From: Polynucleobacter ibericus | GTDB lineage: Bacteria > Pseudomonadota > Gammaproteobacteria > Burkholderiales > Burkholderiaceae | NCBI RefSeq assembly: GCF_018687955.1 | Contig: NZ_CP061309.1 | Coordinates: 1,840,270 to 1,904,269 of the forward strand | Length of the DNA stretch: 64,000 bases | Direction: 5' to 3' | Part shown: in pieces, positions 54,282-63,811 of the stretch | Position numbering within the stretch: position 1 is the stretch's first letter | How the letters are laid out: every line of letters begins with the position of its first letter | Made by a program: the position numbers and the translations under genes | The notes under the pieces: model-generated | The model's input: only the letters and a program-made list of their open reading frames with translations | Told to the model about the DNA's origin: nothing | Database searches by the model: none

Positions 54282-56960
54282 GTGGCAACTAAAGCAACTA
54301 CCAAAAAAAGCAGCTCAAAGACTTCCGCCGGGGACCATCCCAAGGCGCTAATCATTGCGGAGAAGCCGTCTGTTGCCAATGACATTGCCAAGGCCTTAGG
54401 CGGATTTACAAAGTATGAGGATTATTTTGAGAGCGATGAATTCTTAATCTCTTCTGCGGTCGGTCATTTACTAGAAATTGCTGCTCCCGAAGAGTTTGAC
54501 GTAAAGCGTGGCAAATGGTCATTTGCTAATTTACCAGTGGTGCCCCCTTATTTTGATTTACGTCCGATTGCAAAAACAGAGTCGCGCCTCAAGGTTTTGC
54601 AAAAACTCATTAAACGCAAAGATGTCACTTCACTAATTAATGCCTGTGACGCGGGACGTGAAGGCGAACTTATTTTCCGTTTAATTGCACAGCATGCAAA
54701 AGCATCGCAGTCTATTCAACGTTTATGGCTGCAATCGATGACCCCAGCAGCAATTCGTGAGGGCTTCACTAATTTGCGCACTGATGAGGATATGAAGCCT
54801 CTTGCTGATGCTGCTCGTTGTCGCTCAGAAGCGGACTGGTTAGTCGGCATTAACGGCACGCGTGCGATGACTGCATTTAATAGTAAGAGCGGTGGCTTCT
54901 TTCTCACAACCGTAGGTCGTGTTCAGACTCCAACTCTTTCTATTGTGGTGGAGCGCGAAGAGTTGATTCGTAAATTTATCTCCAAAGATTATTGGGAGGT
55001 GAAGGCAGAATTTATTGCTGCAGCAGGCATCTATGAAGGCCGCTGGTTTGACCCGAAATTTAAAAAGGATGTTGCTGAGCCTGATGCACGCGAGAATCGC
55101 CTGTGGAGCGAAGCGGCAGCACAAAGCATTGTTGCAGCATGTCGCGGTAAAAAAGCAAACGTTACAGAAGAAGCTAAGCCCGCCACGCAACTTGCCCCTC
55201 AGTTATTTGATTTAACTAGCTTACAGCGTGAGGCAAATGCGCGCTTTGGCTTCTCTGCAAAAAATACCTTAGGTCTTGCACAAGCTTTATATGAGCGTCA
55301 CAAGGTATTAACGTATCCGCGTACTGATGCAAAAGCGCTGCCAGAGGATTACCTCGATACCGTCAAGCAAACCATGGAGAATCTTGCCGATAACTCGCAA
55401 GACTATCGCGCCTTTGCTAAACAAATCTTGCAGGGCGATCCAAAGGATCCAAAAGCTAAAGCAGGATATGGTTGGGTCAAGCCAAATAAACGGATCTTTG
55501 ATAATTCTAAAATTTCTGATCACTTTGCGATCATTCCAACATTAGAAACGCCCAAGAATTTAAGCGAGCCCGAAGCGAAGCTCTACGATTTAGTTGTACG
55601 TCGTTTCTTGGCAGTGTTTTATCCTGCCGCAGAATTCCGCGTCACCACACGTATTAGCGAGGTATCTGGACACCACTTCAAAACAGAGGGGCGTGTTCTT
55701 GTAAACCCAGGCTGGTTAACGGTTTACGGTAAATCCAATCAAGCAGATGATGAGCTTGTTCCAGTACAACAGGGCAAAGCAGTACAAACTGAGTCTATTG
55801 CTGCTGTACCGCTAAAAACCAAACCGCCTGCACGGTATACGGAAGCTACATTGCTCTCTGCGATGGAAAGTGCTGGCAAGTGGGTTGATGATGATGACAT
55901 GCGCGAAGCCATGGCTGAAAAGGGCTTGGGTACACCTGCAACACGCGCCGCCATCATTGAAGGCTTACTTGCTGAAAAATATATTGTGCGGGAAGCGCGT
56001 GAGCTCATTCCAACTGCAAAAGCTTTTCAGTTAATGACTTTATTGCGCGGCTTAGATGTTGAAGAATTAACACGCCCTGACTTAACGGGTAGCTGGGAAA
56101 ACAAGCTATCTCTCATCGAGCAGGGCAAGATGAACCGCGATACCTTCATGCAAGAAATCGCGCAGATGACTCAGCGCATCGTGAAGCGTGCCAAAGAATA
56201 TGACAGCGATACTATTCCAGGCGACTACGCCACAATGACCACGCCGTGCCCGCACTGCAAGGGTCCGGTCAAAGAGAACTACCGCCGTTTTGCTTGTGAG
56301 AAATGTGGTTTTACTATCAGCAAAACACCGGGTGGGCGTGCGTTTGAATATCCTGAAGTTGAAGAATTGTTGCGCGAAAAAACCATTGGACCACTGCAAG
56401 GATTCCGCAGCAAAATGGGGCGCCCATTTGCTGCCATTATTAAGTTAAGTGAAATCCCAGAGGACGATAAAGATTATCCAAATGCAGGATTTAAGCTTGA
56501 ATTTGACTTTGGTAATACGCAAGATGATGAAACTGAAGCAGTGGATTTCACAGGTCGACAAGCTTTAGGTGTTTGTCCAAAGTGCTCTGGTGCAGTCTAC
56601 GAGGATGGCATGCGTTATGTTTGCGAAAACAATACTGGCCCAAGTAAAACTTGTGATTTCAAAACTGGAAAAGTAGTGCTTCAGCAAGAAGTGTCAGCTG
56701 AGCAGGTTCAGAAATTGCTGAAAGAGGGCAAAACCGATCTTCTGACCAACTTTAAATCTAACCGCACTGGCCGTGGCTTTAAGGCCTATTTGGCCTTGGA
56801 TTCTGCTGGCAAAATTGGCTTTGAATTTGAGGCCAAAGCCCCTAAAGCTGAAGGTGCGGCCAAGGCTCCAGCGAAGAAGCGGGCAGGCGCCAGCGCAGCA
56901 ACCAAGTCTGCAGCAAAACCAAAGCGTGCTAGTAAAGCTAAATCATCCTCTAGTAGCTGA
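54282..56960 (+). CDS. topA: DNA topoisomerase I
   Basis: TopA (892 residues) relaxes negative supercoils. The start is a GTG at 54282 with a Lys/Ser-rich leader; then the Toprim domain (ALIIAEKPSVANDIAKALGG, INACDAGREGELIFRLIA), the active Tyr-type region VGRVQTPTLSIVVEREE, and later LTYPRTDAKALPEDY. C-terminal zinc-ribbon repeats are seen at CPHCKGPVKENYRRFACEKC and CPKCSGAVYEDGMRYVCEN, then an Ala/Lys-rich tail. The tail (last 58 codons) overlaps the convergent oxidoreductase gene. Confidence 0.95.
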   Translation: MATKATTKKSSSKTSAGDHPKALIIAEKPSVANDIAKALGGFTKYEDYFESDEFLISSAVGHLLEIAAPEEFDVKRGKWSFANLPVVPPYFDLRPIAKTESRLKVLQKLIKRKDVTSLINACDAGREGELIFRLIAQHAKASQSIQRLWLQSMTPAAIREGFTNLRTDEDMKPLADAARCRSEADWLVGINGTRAMTAFNSKSGGFFLTTVGRVQTPTLSIVVEREELIRKFISKDYWEVKAEFIAAAGIYEGRWFDPKFKKDVAEPDARENRLWSEAAAQSIVAACRGKKANVTEEAKPATQLAPQLFDLTSLQREANARFGFSAKNTLGLAQALYERHKVLTYPRTDAKALPEDYLDTVKQTMENLADNSQDYRAFAKQILQGDPKDPKAKAGYGWVKPNKRIFDNSKISDHFAIIPTLETPKNLSEPEAKLYDLVVRRFLAVFYPAAEFRVTTRISEVSGHHFKTEGRVLVNPGWLTVYGKSNQADDELVPVQQGKAVQTESIAAVPLKTKPPARYTEATLLSAMESAGKWVDDDDMREAMAEKGLGTPATRAAIIEGLLAEKYIVREARELIPTAKAFQLMTLLRGLDVEELTRPDLTGSWENKLSLIEQGKMNRDTFMQEIAQMTQRIVKRAKEYDSDTIPGDYATMTTPCPHCKGPVKENYRRFACEKCGFTISKTPGGRAFEYPEVEELLREKTIGPLQGFRSKMGRPFAAIIKLSEIPEDDKDYPNAGFKLEFDFGNTQDDETEAVDFTGRQALGVCPKCSGAVYEDGMRYVCENNTGPSKTCDFKTGKVVLQQEVSAEQVQKLLKEGKTDLLTNFKSNRTGRGFKAYLALDSAGKIGFEFEAKAPKAEGAAKAPAKKRAGASAATKSAAKPKRASKAKSSSSS

Positions 56961-58021
56961 GCAGTAACTAGCTTAGCCGCTAGAGCGGACCACAGAATTC
57001 CCCTTGACCCCAGGGCAGTAGCTAAAAATATTCCCGGGCGTTGAGTGAGCGCCCCAATGATTGGTAAACGATCTCCCGCCACACATCGGACTCCAACAAA
57101 TTCTCCAGTTTTGGCTAATGAGCAAAGCTCGCCTTCTGGATAGTTCACCAAACCCCTTGCTTGTTCCCGATTGAAATCATCGCTTACTTGTCTTGGAGCA
57201 AGATCATTCTCGCCCTCATCAAAACTCGAGCCCACAATCCATTGATAGCTCCCATCATCCTGGCGCTCGGCAGGCAGGCAATATCCATCACCAGAAATGC
57301 CAACGTTAGGTAGTTTTTTGACCCAAGCATCGCCATCTTTAACCGTGAAAATACTCAGCTGACCACGCACTGGCTTTAAGGGCAAACGTATGCCAATGCT
57401 GCTCATCAATGGCTTAGCCTCAAGGGCGCAAGCTAAAACAACTTTATTTGCTGAAAGGATGAGTTTGTTTGAGTCATCAAACAAATACCACTGCTTGCCA
57501 TGCGCTTCTAGACGTGTAACGCGTGTATTCCAAAGGCAAGTAAGGCGCTCATGCTTCTGCAGCAACTGCTTGCTTGTTTCAAGCAAATTTAAGCCCGCGC
57601 CTCGCGGTAACCAAACGCCGCTTTGCGTAATCCCACAAACCTTAGCGGCCTCTTGCGCATCCATAGCAACAGCCATATCTTGATCAAGATCCAAAGAGCG
57701 CAAGTGCCTTGTCGTTTCGATAAGATCAAAGGGCTTATCTTTTTTGCTTGGCTGAAAGATCCCATGTTGTCGCCATACATTTTTCCAGCGAGCCTCAGCA
57801 AGCAAAAATGCAATGCGCGTTAGACGCAATAAGCGTGGAGAGCCTTTACCAATGTGCGGATGAGCAATGGCATAAGCATGGCTGGAACAGGCGGTGGCTG
57901 GGGATGCGGCGGTGTCAACAATACAAACTGATTTGCCGCGCTCAAGCAACTCATTTGCAATGGTTGCCCCACAAATGCCCGCCCCAATCACCACTATTTC
58001 ATGGTGTTGGGGTTTGGTCAT
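56786..58021 (-). CDS. FAD-dependent oxidoreductase of MnmC C-terminal type
   Basis: The 411-residue DAO-family protein has the FAD fingerprint IVVIGAGICGATIANELLERG at the N-terminus, HAYAIAHPHIGKGSPRL, GVWLPRGAGLNL, and the C-terminal GVRCVAGDRLPIIGAL and LATALGSRGILWSALAAKL. These match the FAD domain of MnmC, which acts in mnm5s2U tRNA modification; the methyltransferase half is absent. The PARFFAGAL stretch near the end matches the MnmC C-terminus, so coding continues into the region antisense to topA. Another substrate, such as a D-amino acid, remains possible. Confidence 0.8.
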   Translation of the reverse strand: MTKPQHHEIVVIGAGICGATIANELLERGKSVCIVDTAASPATACSSHAYAIAHPHIGKGSPRLLRLTRIAFLLAEARWKNVWRQHGIFQPSKKDKPFDLIETTRHLRSLDLDQDMAVAMDAQEAAKVCGITQSGVWLPRGAGLNLLETSKQLLQKHERLTCLWNTRVTRLEAHGKQWYLFDDSNKLILSANKVVLACALEAKPLMSSIGIRLPLKPVRGQLSIFTVKDGDAWVKKLPNVGISGDGYCLPAERQDDGSYQWIVGSSFDEGENDLAPRQVSDDFNREQARGLVNYPEGELCSLAKTGEFVGVRCVAGDRLPIIGALTQRPGIFLATALGSRGILWSALAAKLVTAQLLEDDLALLARFGFAADLVAALAPARFFAGALAAPSALGALASNSKPILPAESKAK

Positions 58022-58069
58022 TGAATAAATCTAAATAAAACGGTGGGTATTACTAAAGTCTTTTGGAAC

Positions 58070-59935
58070 TTAAGCATTCAAACGTTGTTCGATCTTAGAG
58101 CGAGTTTCTTTCAACTCTTTTGGTAAACGATCGCCAAGGTGTTCGAACAATTCTGTATGCAGCTTAAGCTCATTCTTCCAGTCATCAATACCAACATTGA
58201 TGGCTTTAGTGAACTTCTCTGCTGAGTAGTCAAGGCCGCCCCAGTGCATATCTGCGTACTCTGGAGTAATGCCAAACGGTGTTTCTTTGCCATTAGCTTT
58301 GCCTTCGGCACGATTCAAAATCCATGAAAGAACGCGCATGTTTTCGCCGAAACCAGGCCATACAAACTTACCATTCTCATCCTTGCGGAACCAGTTCACA
58401 CAGTAGATCTTTGGCAATACTGCACCTTCAGCCTCAAGCTTCTTACCAATATTGAGCCAATGTTGGAAATAGTCGCTCATGTTGTAGCCGGCAAATGCAA
58501 TCATTGCAAACGGGTCACGGCGTACAACGCCAATCTGCCCTGTAATTGCTGCGGTAGTTTCTGAGCCCAATGTCGCAGCCATGTAAACACCCTCAACCCA
58601 ATCACGTGCTTCGCTAACCAAAGGCACAGTGTTTGAACGACGGCCGCCGAACAAGAACGCGTCAATTGGGACCCCCGCAGGATCATCCCAATTAGGATCA
58701 ACCGCTGGGTTATTAGTTGCAGCAACTGTGAAGCGTGAATTTGGATGTGCGGCTTTACGACCAGCAGCGCCATCAGCTGGAGTCCAGTCTTTACCTTGCC
58801 AGTCAATCAAATGTGCTGGTGGAGTTTCTGTTAAACCTTCCCACCAAACATCACCATCATCAGTCAAGCCAACGTTAGTGAAAATCACGTCTTGGTTCAA
58901 TGAGTCGATACAGTTTTGGTTTGTTTGGCGATTAGTTCCAGGAGCTACGCCAAAATAGCCAGACTCCGGATTGATCGCAAATAAACGGGTTTTGCCAGTG
59001 ACGGCATCTTTGCGTGGTTTGATCCAAGCAATATCGTCACCAATAGTGGTTACTTTCCAGCCATCGAATCCTGCTGGAGGAATCATCATGGAGAAATTGG
59101 TTTTTCCACATGCAGACGGGAATGCTGCAGCAATATGGTATTTCTTACCTTCAGGTGAAGTTACACCCAAGATCAACATGTGCTCAGCCAACCAGCCTTG
59201 GTCACGGCCCATGTTCGACGCAATGCGCAAGGCAAAACATTTTTTACCTAACAATGCATTGCCACCGTAGCCAGATCCAAAGGACCAGATCTCACGAGTT
59301 TCTGGGTAATGAACAATGTATTTGTTCTTGTTGTTAGGCCATGCAACGTCTTTTTCGCCAGCAGCCAAAGGCTTGCCAACCGTATGAATACAAGGAACGA
59401 ACTCGCCGTCAGCGCCCAACTGGTCAATCACTGCCTTGCCCATGCGCGTCATCAACTTCATGTTGATTGCAACGTAAGGGCTGTCAGACAACTCAACGCC
59501 AATGTGTGCAATGGGTGAGCCGATTGGGCCCATTGAAAACGGCACCACATACATTGTTCTGCCACGCATGCAGCCATCAAACAATGGATTCAATGTTGCA
59601 CGCATCTCGCTAGGCTCAACCCAGTTATTGGTTGGACCAGCATCTTCTTTCTTGGCAGAGCAAATGAAGGTACGGTCTTCAACACGCGCAACATCTTCAG
59701 GGTCAGACAATGCTAAAAAGGAGTTTTTACGTTTGGCAGGGTTAAGGCGCTTAAATACTCCAGCCGAAACCAGTAACTCGCAGAGCTCATCGTATTCTGC
59801 TTGTGAGCCATCACACCAACGAATAGCATCAGGCTTGGTCAGAGCGGCAACTTCACCAACCCACTCAATTAAACGCTTGTTTTTTACGTAAGCTGGCGCA
59901 TTCACATTGATCTGGCCGCTGGTAGTTGAAGTCAT
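58070..59935 (-). CDS. pckG: Phosphoenolpyruvate carboxykinase (GTP)
   Basis: The 621-residue enzyme converts oxaloacetate to PEP with GTP for gluconeogenesis. It is the GTP type: P-loop [16 protein letters not shown] near residue 285, GDDIAWIKP for metal binding, [20 protein letters not shown], and [14 protein letters not shown]. Length matches the family. A small inverted repeat lies in the leader just before the start. Confidence 0.96.
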   Translation of the reverse strand: MTSTTSGQINVNAPAYVKNKRLIEWVGEVAALTKPDAIRWCDGSQAEYDELCELLVSAGVFKRLNPAKRKNSFLALSDPEDVARVEDRTFICSAKKEDAGPTNNWVEPSEMRATLNPLFDGCMRGRTMYVVPFSMGPIGSPIAHIGVELSDSPYVAINMKLMTRMGKAVIDQLGADGEFVPCIHTVGKPLAAGEKDVAWPNNKNKYIVHYPETREIWSFGSGYGGNALLGKKCFALRIASNMGRDQGWLAEHMLILGVTSPEGKKYHIAAAFPSACGKTNFSMMIPPAGFDGWKVTTIGDDIAWIKPRKDAVTGKTRLFAINPESGYFGVAPGTNRQTNQNCIDSLNQDVIFTNVGLTDDGDVWWEGLTETPPAHLIDWQGKDWTPADGAAGRKAAHPNSRFTVAATNNPAVDPNWDDPAGVPIDAFLFGGRRSNTVPLVSEARDWVEGVYMAATLGSETTAAITGQIGVVRRDPFAMIAFAGYNMSDYFQHWLNIGKKLEAEGAVLPKIYCVNWFRKDENGKFVWPGFGENMRVLSWILNRAEGKANGKETPFGITPEYADMHWGGLDYSAEKFTKAINVGIDDWKNELKLHTELFEHLGDRLPKELKETRSKIEQRLNA

Positions 59936-59947
59936 ATGTTTTCCTAT

Positions 59948-59972
59948 GAAAGATTGAATTTTTTAATCTTTC
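59948..59972 (-). promoter_or_regulatory. Inverted repeat in the pckG leader
   Basis: GAAAGATT and AATCTTTC are perfect 8-base arms around a nine-base A/T spacer, 13 bases before the pckG start codon. It could be an operator or an mRNA hairpin; I cannot tell which. Confidence 0.35.
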
Positions 59973-60026
59973 GATTTTAACATTTTGGTCATATTTGCGG
60001 TGTTGACCCGACCCAGCACAAACCCT

Positions 60027-61388
60027 TTACTTGCCAATACAAAATTGGGTGAAGATTTTTCCCAAAAGATCGTCTGGAAGGAGTTTTCCGGTAATTTCCC
60101 CGAGGTGTTTTTGCGCTAAAGATAGCTCTTCTGCAAATAATTCAAGGGAATTGTTGCCATTTGCAGCGAATTGCTCCGATCTATCAATATGTTCAGCAGC
60201 TCGCTCAATACAATCTAAATGCCTTCTGCGGGCCAAAATTACTCCCTCTTGAGGCCCAGCCCAGCCCACCAACCCCAAAATCCTTTGCTTTAACTGCTCA
60301 ATTCCCGCGCCAGTTTTGGCAGAAATCAACAGGGCTCCACTAGATGTCGCCTTGAGTGAATCTTGAAGTAAGTCCGCTTTATTAATGAGCTCAAGGACGG
60401 CACATTTAGCAGGTAGTTCCTTCAAAATCTGAGATTTTAAGTCGTCTTGCTGGGAGGTAGATTGTGAGTCAGTCAAAAAAATCACCAAGTCAGCCAAACG
60501 AATAGCCTCCCAAGATCTTTCTATTCCTTTAGCCTCAACCACATCTACAGTCTCACGCAAGCCAGCAGTATCGATAATGTGCATTGGCACACCATCGATG
60601 GTGATGCTCTCTTTGACGCGATCTCGAGTAGTGCCCGCAATAGGAGTAACAATGGCCACTTCTTCGCCGGCTAACCGGTTAAGCAAGGAGCTTTTTCCGA
60701 CATTGGGTGCACCAGCTAAAACCAACTGGATACCATCGCGTAAGATTTTTCCCTGCTTAGCTCCAGCGCGCAAGGCCTGGAGTTTTTCTTTTACCGCGGC
60801 CAAGCGCTGACGCGCTTGCGCGTTTTCTAAAAACTCAATTTCTTCTTCGGGGAAATCTAAAGTCGACTCAACCAATATTCTGAGTTGAGTAATCTCCTCA
60901 ATCAAGTTATTAATGTCGTCAGAAAAAGCGCCCTGTAAGGATCGAGCGGCACCACGTACGGCCGCCTCACTTTGCGCATCAATTAAATCTGCAATTGCCT
61001 CAGCCTGAGTTAGATCAATCTTATTGTTTAAATAAGCGCGCAGGGTGAATTCACCGGGCTCCGCAATAACCAGCCCCTCATCTTTACCCAACTCAAGGCA
61101 GCGCTTCATTACCAACTCAAGGAGTTGTGGGCCCCCATGACACTGCAGCTCTAAAACATCCTCACCCGTAAAAGAGGCAGGCCCGACAAAGTAAATGGCA
61201 ATGAGTTGATCAATGGCATGGCCATGTTCATCGCACAAGGTTAATAGATTTGCCTGTCGTGGAAGCAGCTTCTTTTGAAAGAGGGCGCTCGCTAAAGGGT
61301 TTAAGTTTTGTCCGCTGATACGAACAATACCCACACCCGCTTTGCCTGACGCTGTTGCGACAGCAATGATAGGCAATTTTCTCGTCAT
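60027..61388 (-). CDS. mnmE: tRNA modification GTPase MnmE
   Basis: MnmE (453 residues) works with MnmG to modify U34 of certain tRNAs. It has the folate-binding N-terminal domain (PIIAVATASGKAGVGIVRISG), GPASFTGEDVLELQCHGG, the G domain with P-loop GAPNVGKSSLLNRL near 225, DTAGLRETVDVVE and NKADLL, and the terminal CIGK with its catalytic Cys. Two adjacent in-frame ATGs (61391, 61388) exist; I chose the latter. It follows yidC on the minus strand. Confidence 0.95.
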   Translation of the reverse strand: MTRKLPIIAVATASGKAGVGIVRISGQNLNPLASALFQKKLLPRQANLLTLCDEHGHAIDQLIAIYFVGPASFTGEDVLELQCHGGPQLLELVMKRCLELGKDEGLVIAEPGEFTLRAYLNNKIDLTQAEAIADLIDAQSEAAVRGAARSLQGAFSDDINNLIEEITQLRILVESTLDFPEEEIEFLENAQARQRLAAVKEKLQALRAGAKQGKILRDGIQLVLAGAPNVGKSSLLNRLAGEEVAIVTPIAGTTRDRVKESITIDGVPMHIIDTAGLRETVDVVEAKGIERSWEAIRLADLVIFLTDSQSTSQQDDLKSQILKELPAKCAVLELINKADLLQDSLKATSSGALLISAKTGAGIEQLKQRILGLVGWAGPQEGVILARRRHLDCIERAAEHIDRSEQFAANGNNSLELFAEELSLAQKHLGEITGKLLPDDLLGKIFTQFCIGK

Positions 61389-61429
61389 CATTGCTGTCAA
61401 CTTATTACAAGCTTTTTGCAGCACGCAAA

Positions 61430-63100
61430 TTACTTAGCGGGCTTTTTTCCAAACATTTGGTTAATTTGCCACTGCTGTGCAATTGATAGCAAATTGTTTA
61501 CAACCCAATATAAAACCAAACCAGCCGGGAAGAAGAAGAACATCACCGAGAAAACAATTGGCATGTACATCATCACTTTTGCCTGAATTGGATCTGGTGG
61601 GGTTGGATTCAACTTGGTTTGTACGAACATGGAGGCGGCCATAATGACTGGCAGGATGTAGTACGGATCAGGAACGGAAAGGTCGTGTATCCACAAAACC
61701 CAAGGCGCCCCACGCATCTCAACAGACGACAATAAAACCCAATACAAAGAAATAAATACAGGGATCTGAATTAGGACAGGCAAGCAACCACCCAACGGAT
61801 TGATCTTCTCCTTGCGATACATCTCCATCATGGCTTGATTTAGCTTTTGTGGCTCACCCTTGTACTGCTCTTTCATAGCCACCAAGCGAGGTTGAACTTC
61901 CTTCATGCGCGCCATTGACTTGTAACTTGCAGCGGAAAGGGGGAAGAACACCAGCTTAATTAAGATGGTCAACAGGATGATTGACCAACCCCAGTTACCG
62001 ACATAAGAATGAATATTGTCTAAAAGCCAGAAAATGGGTTTTGCCAAAATAGTCAAATAGCCGTAGTCTTTTAGAAGCTCAAACCCGGGGGCAATCGTTT
62101 CTAAAACGCGCTCTTCCTGTGGGCCTACAAACAATTTAGCTTTTTCAACCACTGTAGAGCCTGCGGCAACTACGCCCAGTGGAGTCTGCATACCAATTCG
62201 GTATAGGTTATTGTCAATCCGATTTGCATAGATATCACGTGCAACTTTGTCGCCCGGAATCCACGCGCTTGCAAAGTAATGCTGAACCATTGCAATCCAA
62301 GCTGGCTCACCGGCAGCTACTTGGGTAGGAATAGTGATTTTGTTTTTATCAATTGCCGTGAACTCGAGCTTATTAAACTTCTCTTTATCTGTATAAGCAG
62401 CAGGTCCAGTAAAGGTGCTTGCTGAAAAAGCGCCATCAAAGGGGCCGATTTTTTGTTCTTGCGAAGCATCGCGCACAATCTCTGTGTATAGAACAAGCGG
62501 GTTAGGATTGTTGCTGGTTTGGGTAACCCGATGCCCAACATCAATTACGTAGCTACCTGGATTAAGAATGAAGGTTTTTTCAAGCTTGACGCCATTGCGT
62601 TCGCTGGCGAAAACTGCAAAGGGCCTACCTGAACCATCTTTACCAGATTGAACTAACTTAAAGGTGCTAGTGTGGTTTGGAAGGTCGCTGTTTAATGAAA
62701 TCAAACCAGAGCGGGCAAAATATTTATGGGTGGGCGTGTACTGAAATAACTCAACCGGCTTGTTTTCTGCGGTTAAGGATTTCAATAGCTTCGCATCAAC
62801 AACATTTGCACCACTTGCGCTGATTTGTAGAACCAGAACATCATTCTGTATTGTGAATTTTTCTGCGCTTTCAATGGTGCCAGTGCTTGCAATGGGGGCT
62901 GTTGCCACTGTTGGTGAGCCTGAGATTTGTGTCGGCACATCAACCTTGCTTCCCGCAGCAGTCTTTTCGGCAACTACTGGAGCGTTCGCTGGCGCACCCC
63001 CAAATAAGGATGGCTTGCCTTCATGAACCTGCCAATTGTTGTAGAGCATGAGACCCGACATCGAGAATACTGCCCAAAGAATTGTTTTTTTAAAGTCCAT
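61430..63100 (-). CDS. yidC: Membrane protein insertase YidC
   Basis: YidC (556 residues) inserts proteins into the inner membrane. It has an N-terminal membrane segment (about 5-22), the large periplasmic beta domain (about 60-345), then the conserved core with about five helices: GNWGWSIILLTILIKLVFFPL, MREV-type loop (MARMKEVQPRLVAMKEQYKGE), NPLGGCLPVLIQIPVFISLYW, and LYWVVNNLLSIAQQW at the end. It sits between yidD and mnmE in the origin-proximal cluster. Confidence 0.96.
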   Translation of the reverse strand: MDFKKTILWAVFSMSGLMLYNNWQVHEGKPSLFGGAPANAPVVAEKTAAGSKVDVPTQISGSPTVATAPIASTGTIESAEKFTIQNDVLVLQISASGANVVDAKLLKSLTAENKPVELFQYTPTHKYFARSGLISLNSDLPNHTSTFKLVQSGKDGSGRPFAVFASERNGVKLEKTFILNPGSYVIDVGHRVTQTSNNPNPLVLYTEIVRDASQEQKIGPFDGAFSASTFTGPAAYTDKEKFNKLEFTAIDKNKITIPTQVAAGEPAWIAMVQHYFASAWIPGDKVARDIYANRIDNNLYRIGMQTPLGVVAAGSTVVEKAKLFVGPQEERVLETIAPGFELLKDYGYLTILAKPIFWLLDNIHSYVGNWGWSIILLTILIKLVFFPLSAASYKSMARMKEVQPRLVAMKEQYKGEPQKLNQAMMEMYRKEKINPLGGCLPVLIQIPVFISLYWVLLSSVEMRGAPWVLWIHDLSVPDPYYILPVIMAASMFVQTKLNPTPPDPIQAKVMMYMPIVFSVMFFFFPAGLVLYWVVNNLLSIAQQWQINQMFGKKPAK

Positions 63101-63106
63101 TTACAT

Positions 63107-63349
63107 TCACTTAAGTTGGTGTTTTGATTCTTTTACTACAGGATCATAACCGCCGTGTGACCATGGGTTACAGCGCAATATGCGCCACAACGTCAGCCCC
63201 AAGCTTTTCAAAAATCCATATTGATTAAAACAGTCGCAAGCATATTGCGAACAACTGGGCACGTATTTGCAGCGCATCCCCAAGTACGGACTTAAAGCGA
63301 GCTGGTAAATTTTTACCAGCTTAATTGCCGCATTATTTAAAACGCGCAC
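63107..63349 (-). CDS. yidD: Membrane insertion factor YidD
   Basis: The 80-residue protein carries the YidD signature: IKLVKIYQLALSPYLGMRCK, then YVPSCSQYACDCFNQYG and CNPWSHGGYDPV. It assists YidC. I start it at a GTG (63349) that lies just past the rnpA stop; the in-frame codons upstream overlap rnpA and give a Lys-rich leader foreign to the family. Confidence 0.88.
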   Translation of the reverse strand: MRVLNNAAIKLVKIYQLALSPYLGMRCKYVPSCSQYACDCFNQYGFLKSLGLTLWRILRCNPWSHGGYDPVVKESKHQLK

Positions 63350-63350
63350 T

Positions 63351-63668
63351 TTAAAGAAGCCCCGAAATTTGAGACCGCAAAGTTTCTTTTTCTTTTTTTC
63401 TGAGTCTGCCTCGGGTCTCGCGACCAATTGGTTTTTTGAGCTTAACCACAACATCTTTATTTAATGTGTTGGTTTGAGCCGCCCAAATCAATTCGCGGAT
63501 CATCCGCTTTAGGCGATTTCGATCAACCGCTCTTTTGGCTAACTTCTTTGCTACTGCAACCCCCAAGTCAGGCTTAGCGCCCTCTTGAGTGGATGCAACA
63601 TACATACCCCAATACAAACTTGTCTTGGGGCGTGTTTTTAATAATTCAGAAATCCTTGCGCTATTCAA
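63351..63668 (-). CDS. rnpA: Ribonuclease P protein component
   Basis: RnpA (105 residues) helps the RNase P RNA process tRNA 5' ends. It has the family stretch YVASTQEGAKPDLGVAVAKK and the RNR motif in RAVDRNRLKRMIRE near residue 50. It lies between rpmH and yidD, the standard order rpmH-rnpA-yidD-yidC-mnmE near bacterial origins. Confidence 0.94.
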   Translation of the reverse strand: MNSARISELLKTRPKTSLYWGMYVASTQEGAKPDLGVAVAKKLAKRAVDRNRLKRMIRELIWAAQTNTLNKDVVVKLKKPIGRETRGRLRKKEKETLRSQISGLL

Positions 63669-63676
63669 TGGCTAAA

Positions 63677-63811
63677 TTAAACAGCCAAACGCTTGCGGCC
63701 TTTTGCACGACGTGCATTTAAAACTGCGCGTCCGCTTTTGGTTTTCATACGAATACGGAAGCCGTGAGTGCGCTTGCGACGGGTTACTGACGGTTGGTAA
63801 GTTCTTTTCAT
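63677..63811 (-). CDS. rpmH: Ribosomal protein L34
   Basis: The 44-residue basic protein begins [19 protein letters not shown] and ends [10 protein letters not shown], the invariant L34 pattern. It starts at the ATG at 63811 and ends eight bases before rnpA. It is the first gene of the origin-side cluster. Confidence 0.97.

Noticed and set aside
54716..56399. Several minus-strand frames within topA
   Set aside because: They have no family features, and topA is continuous with all motifs in order.
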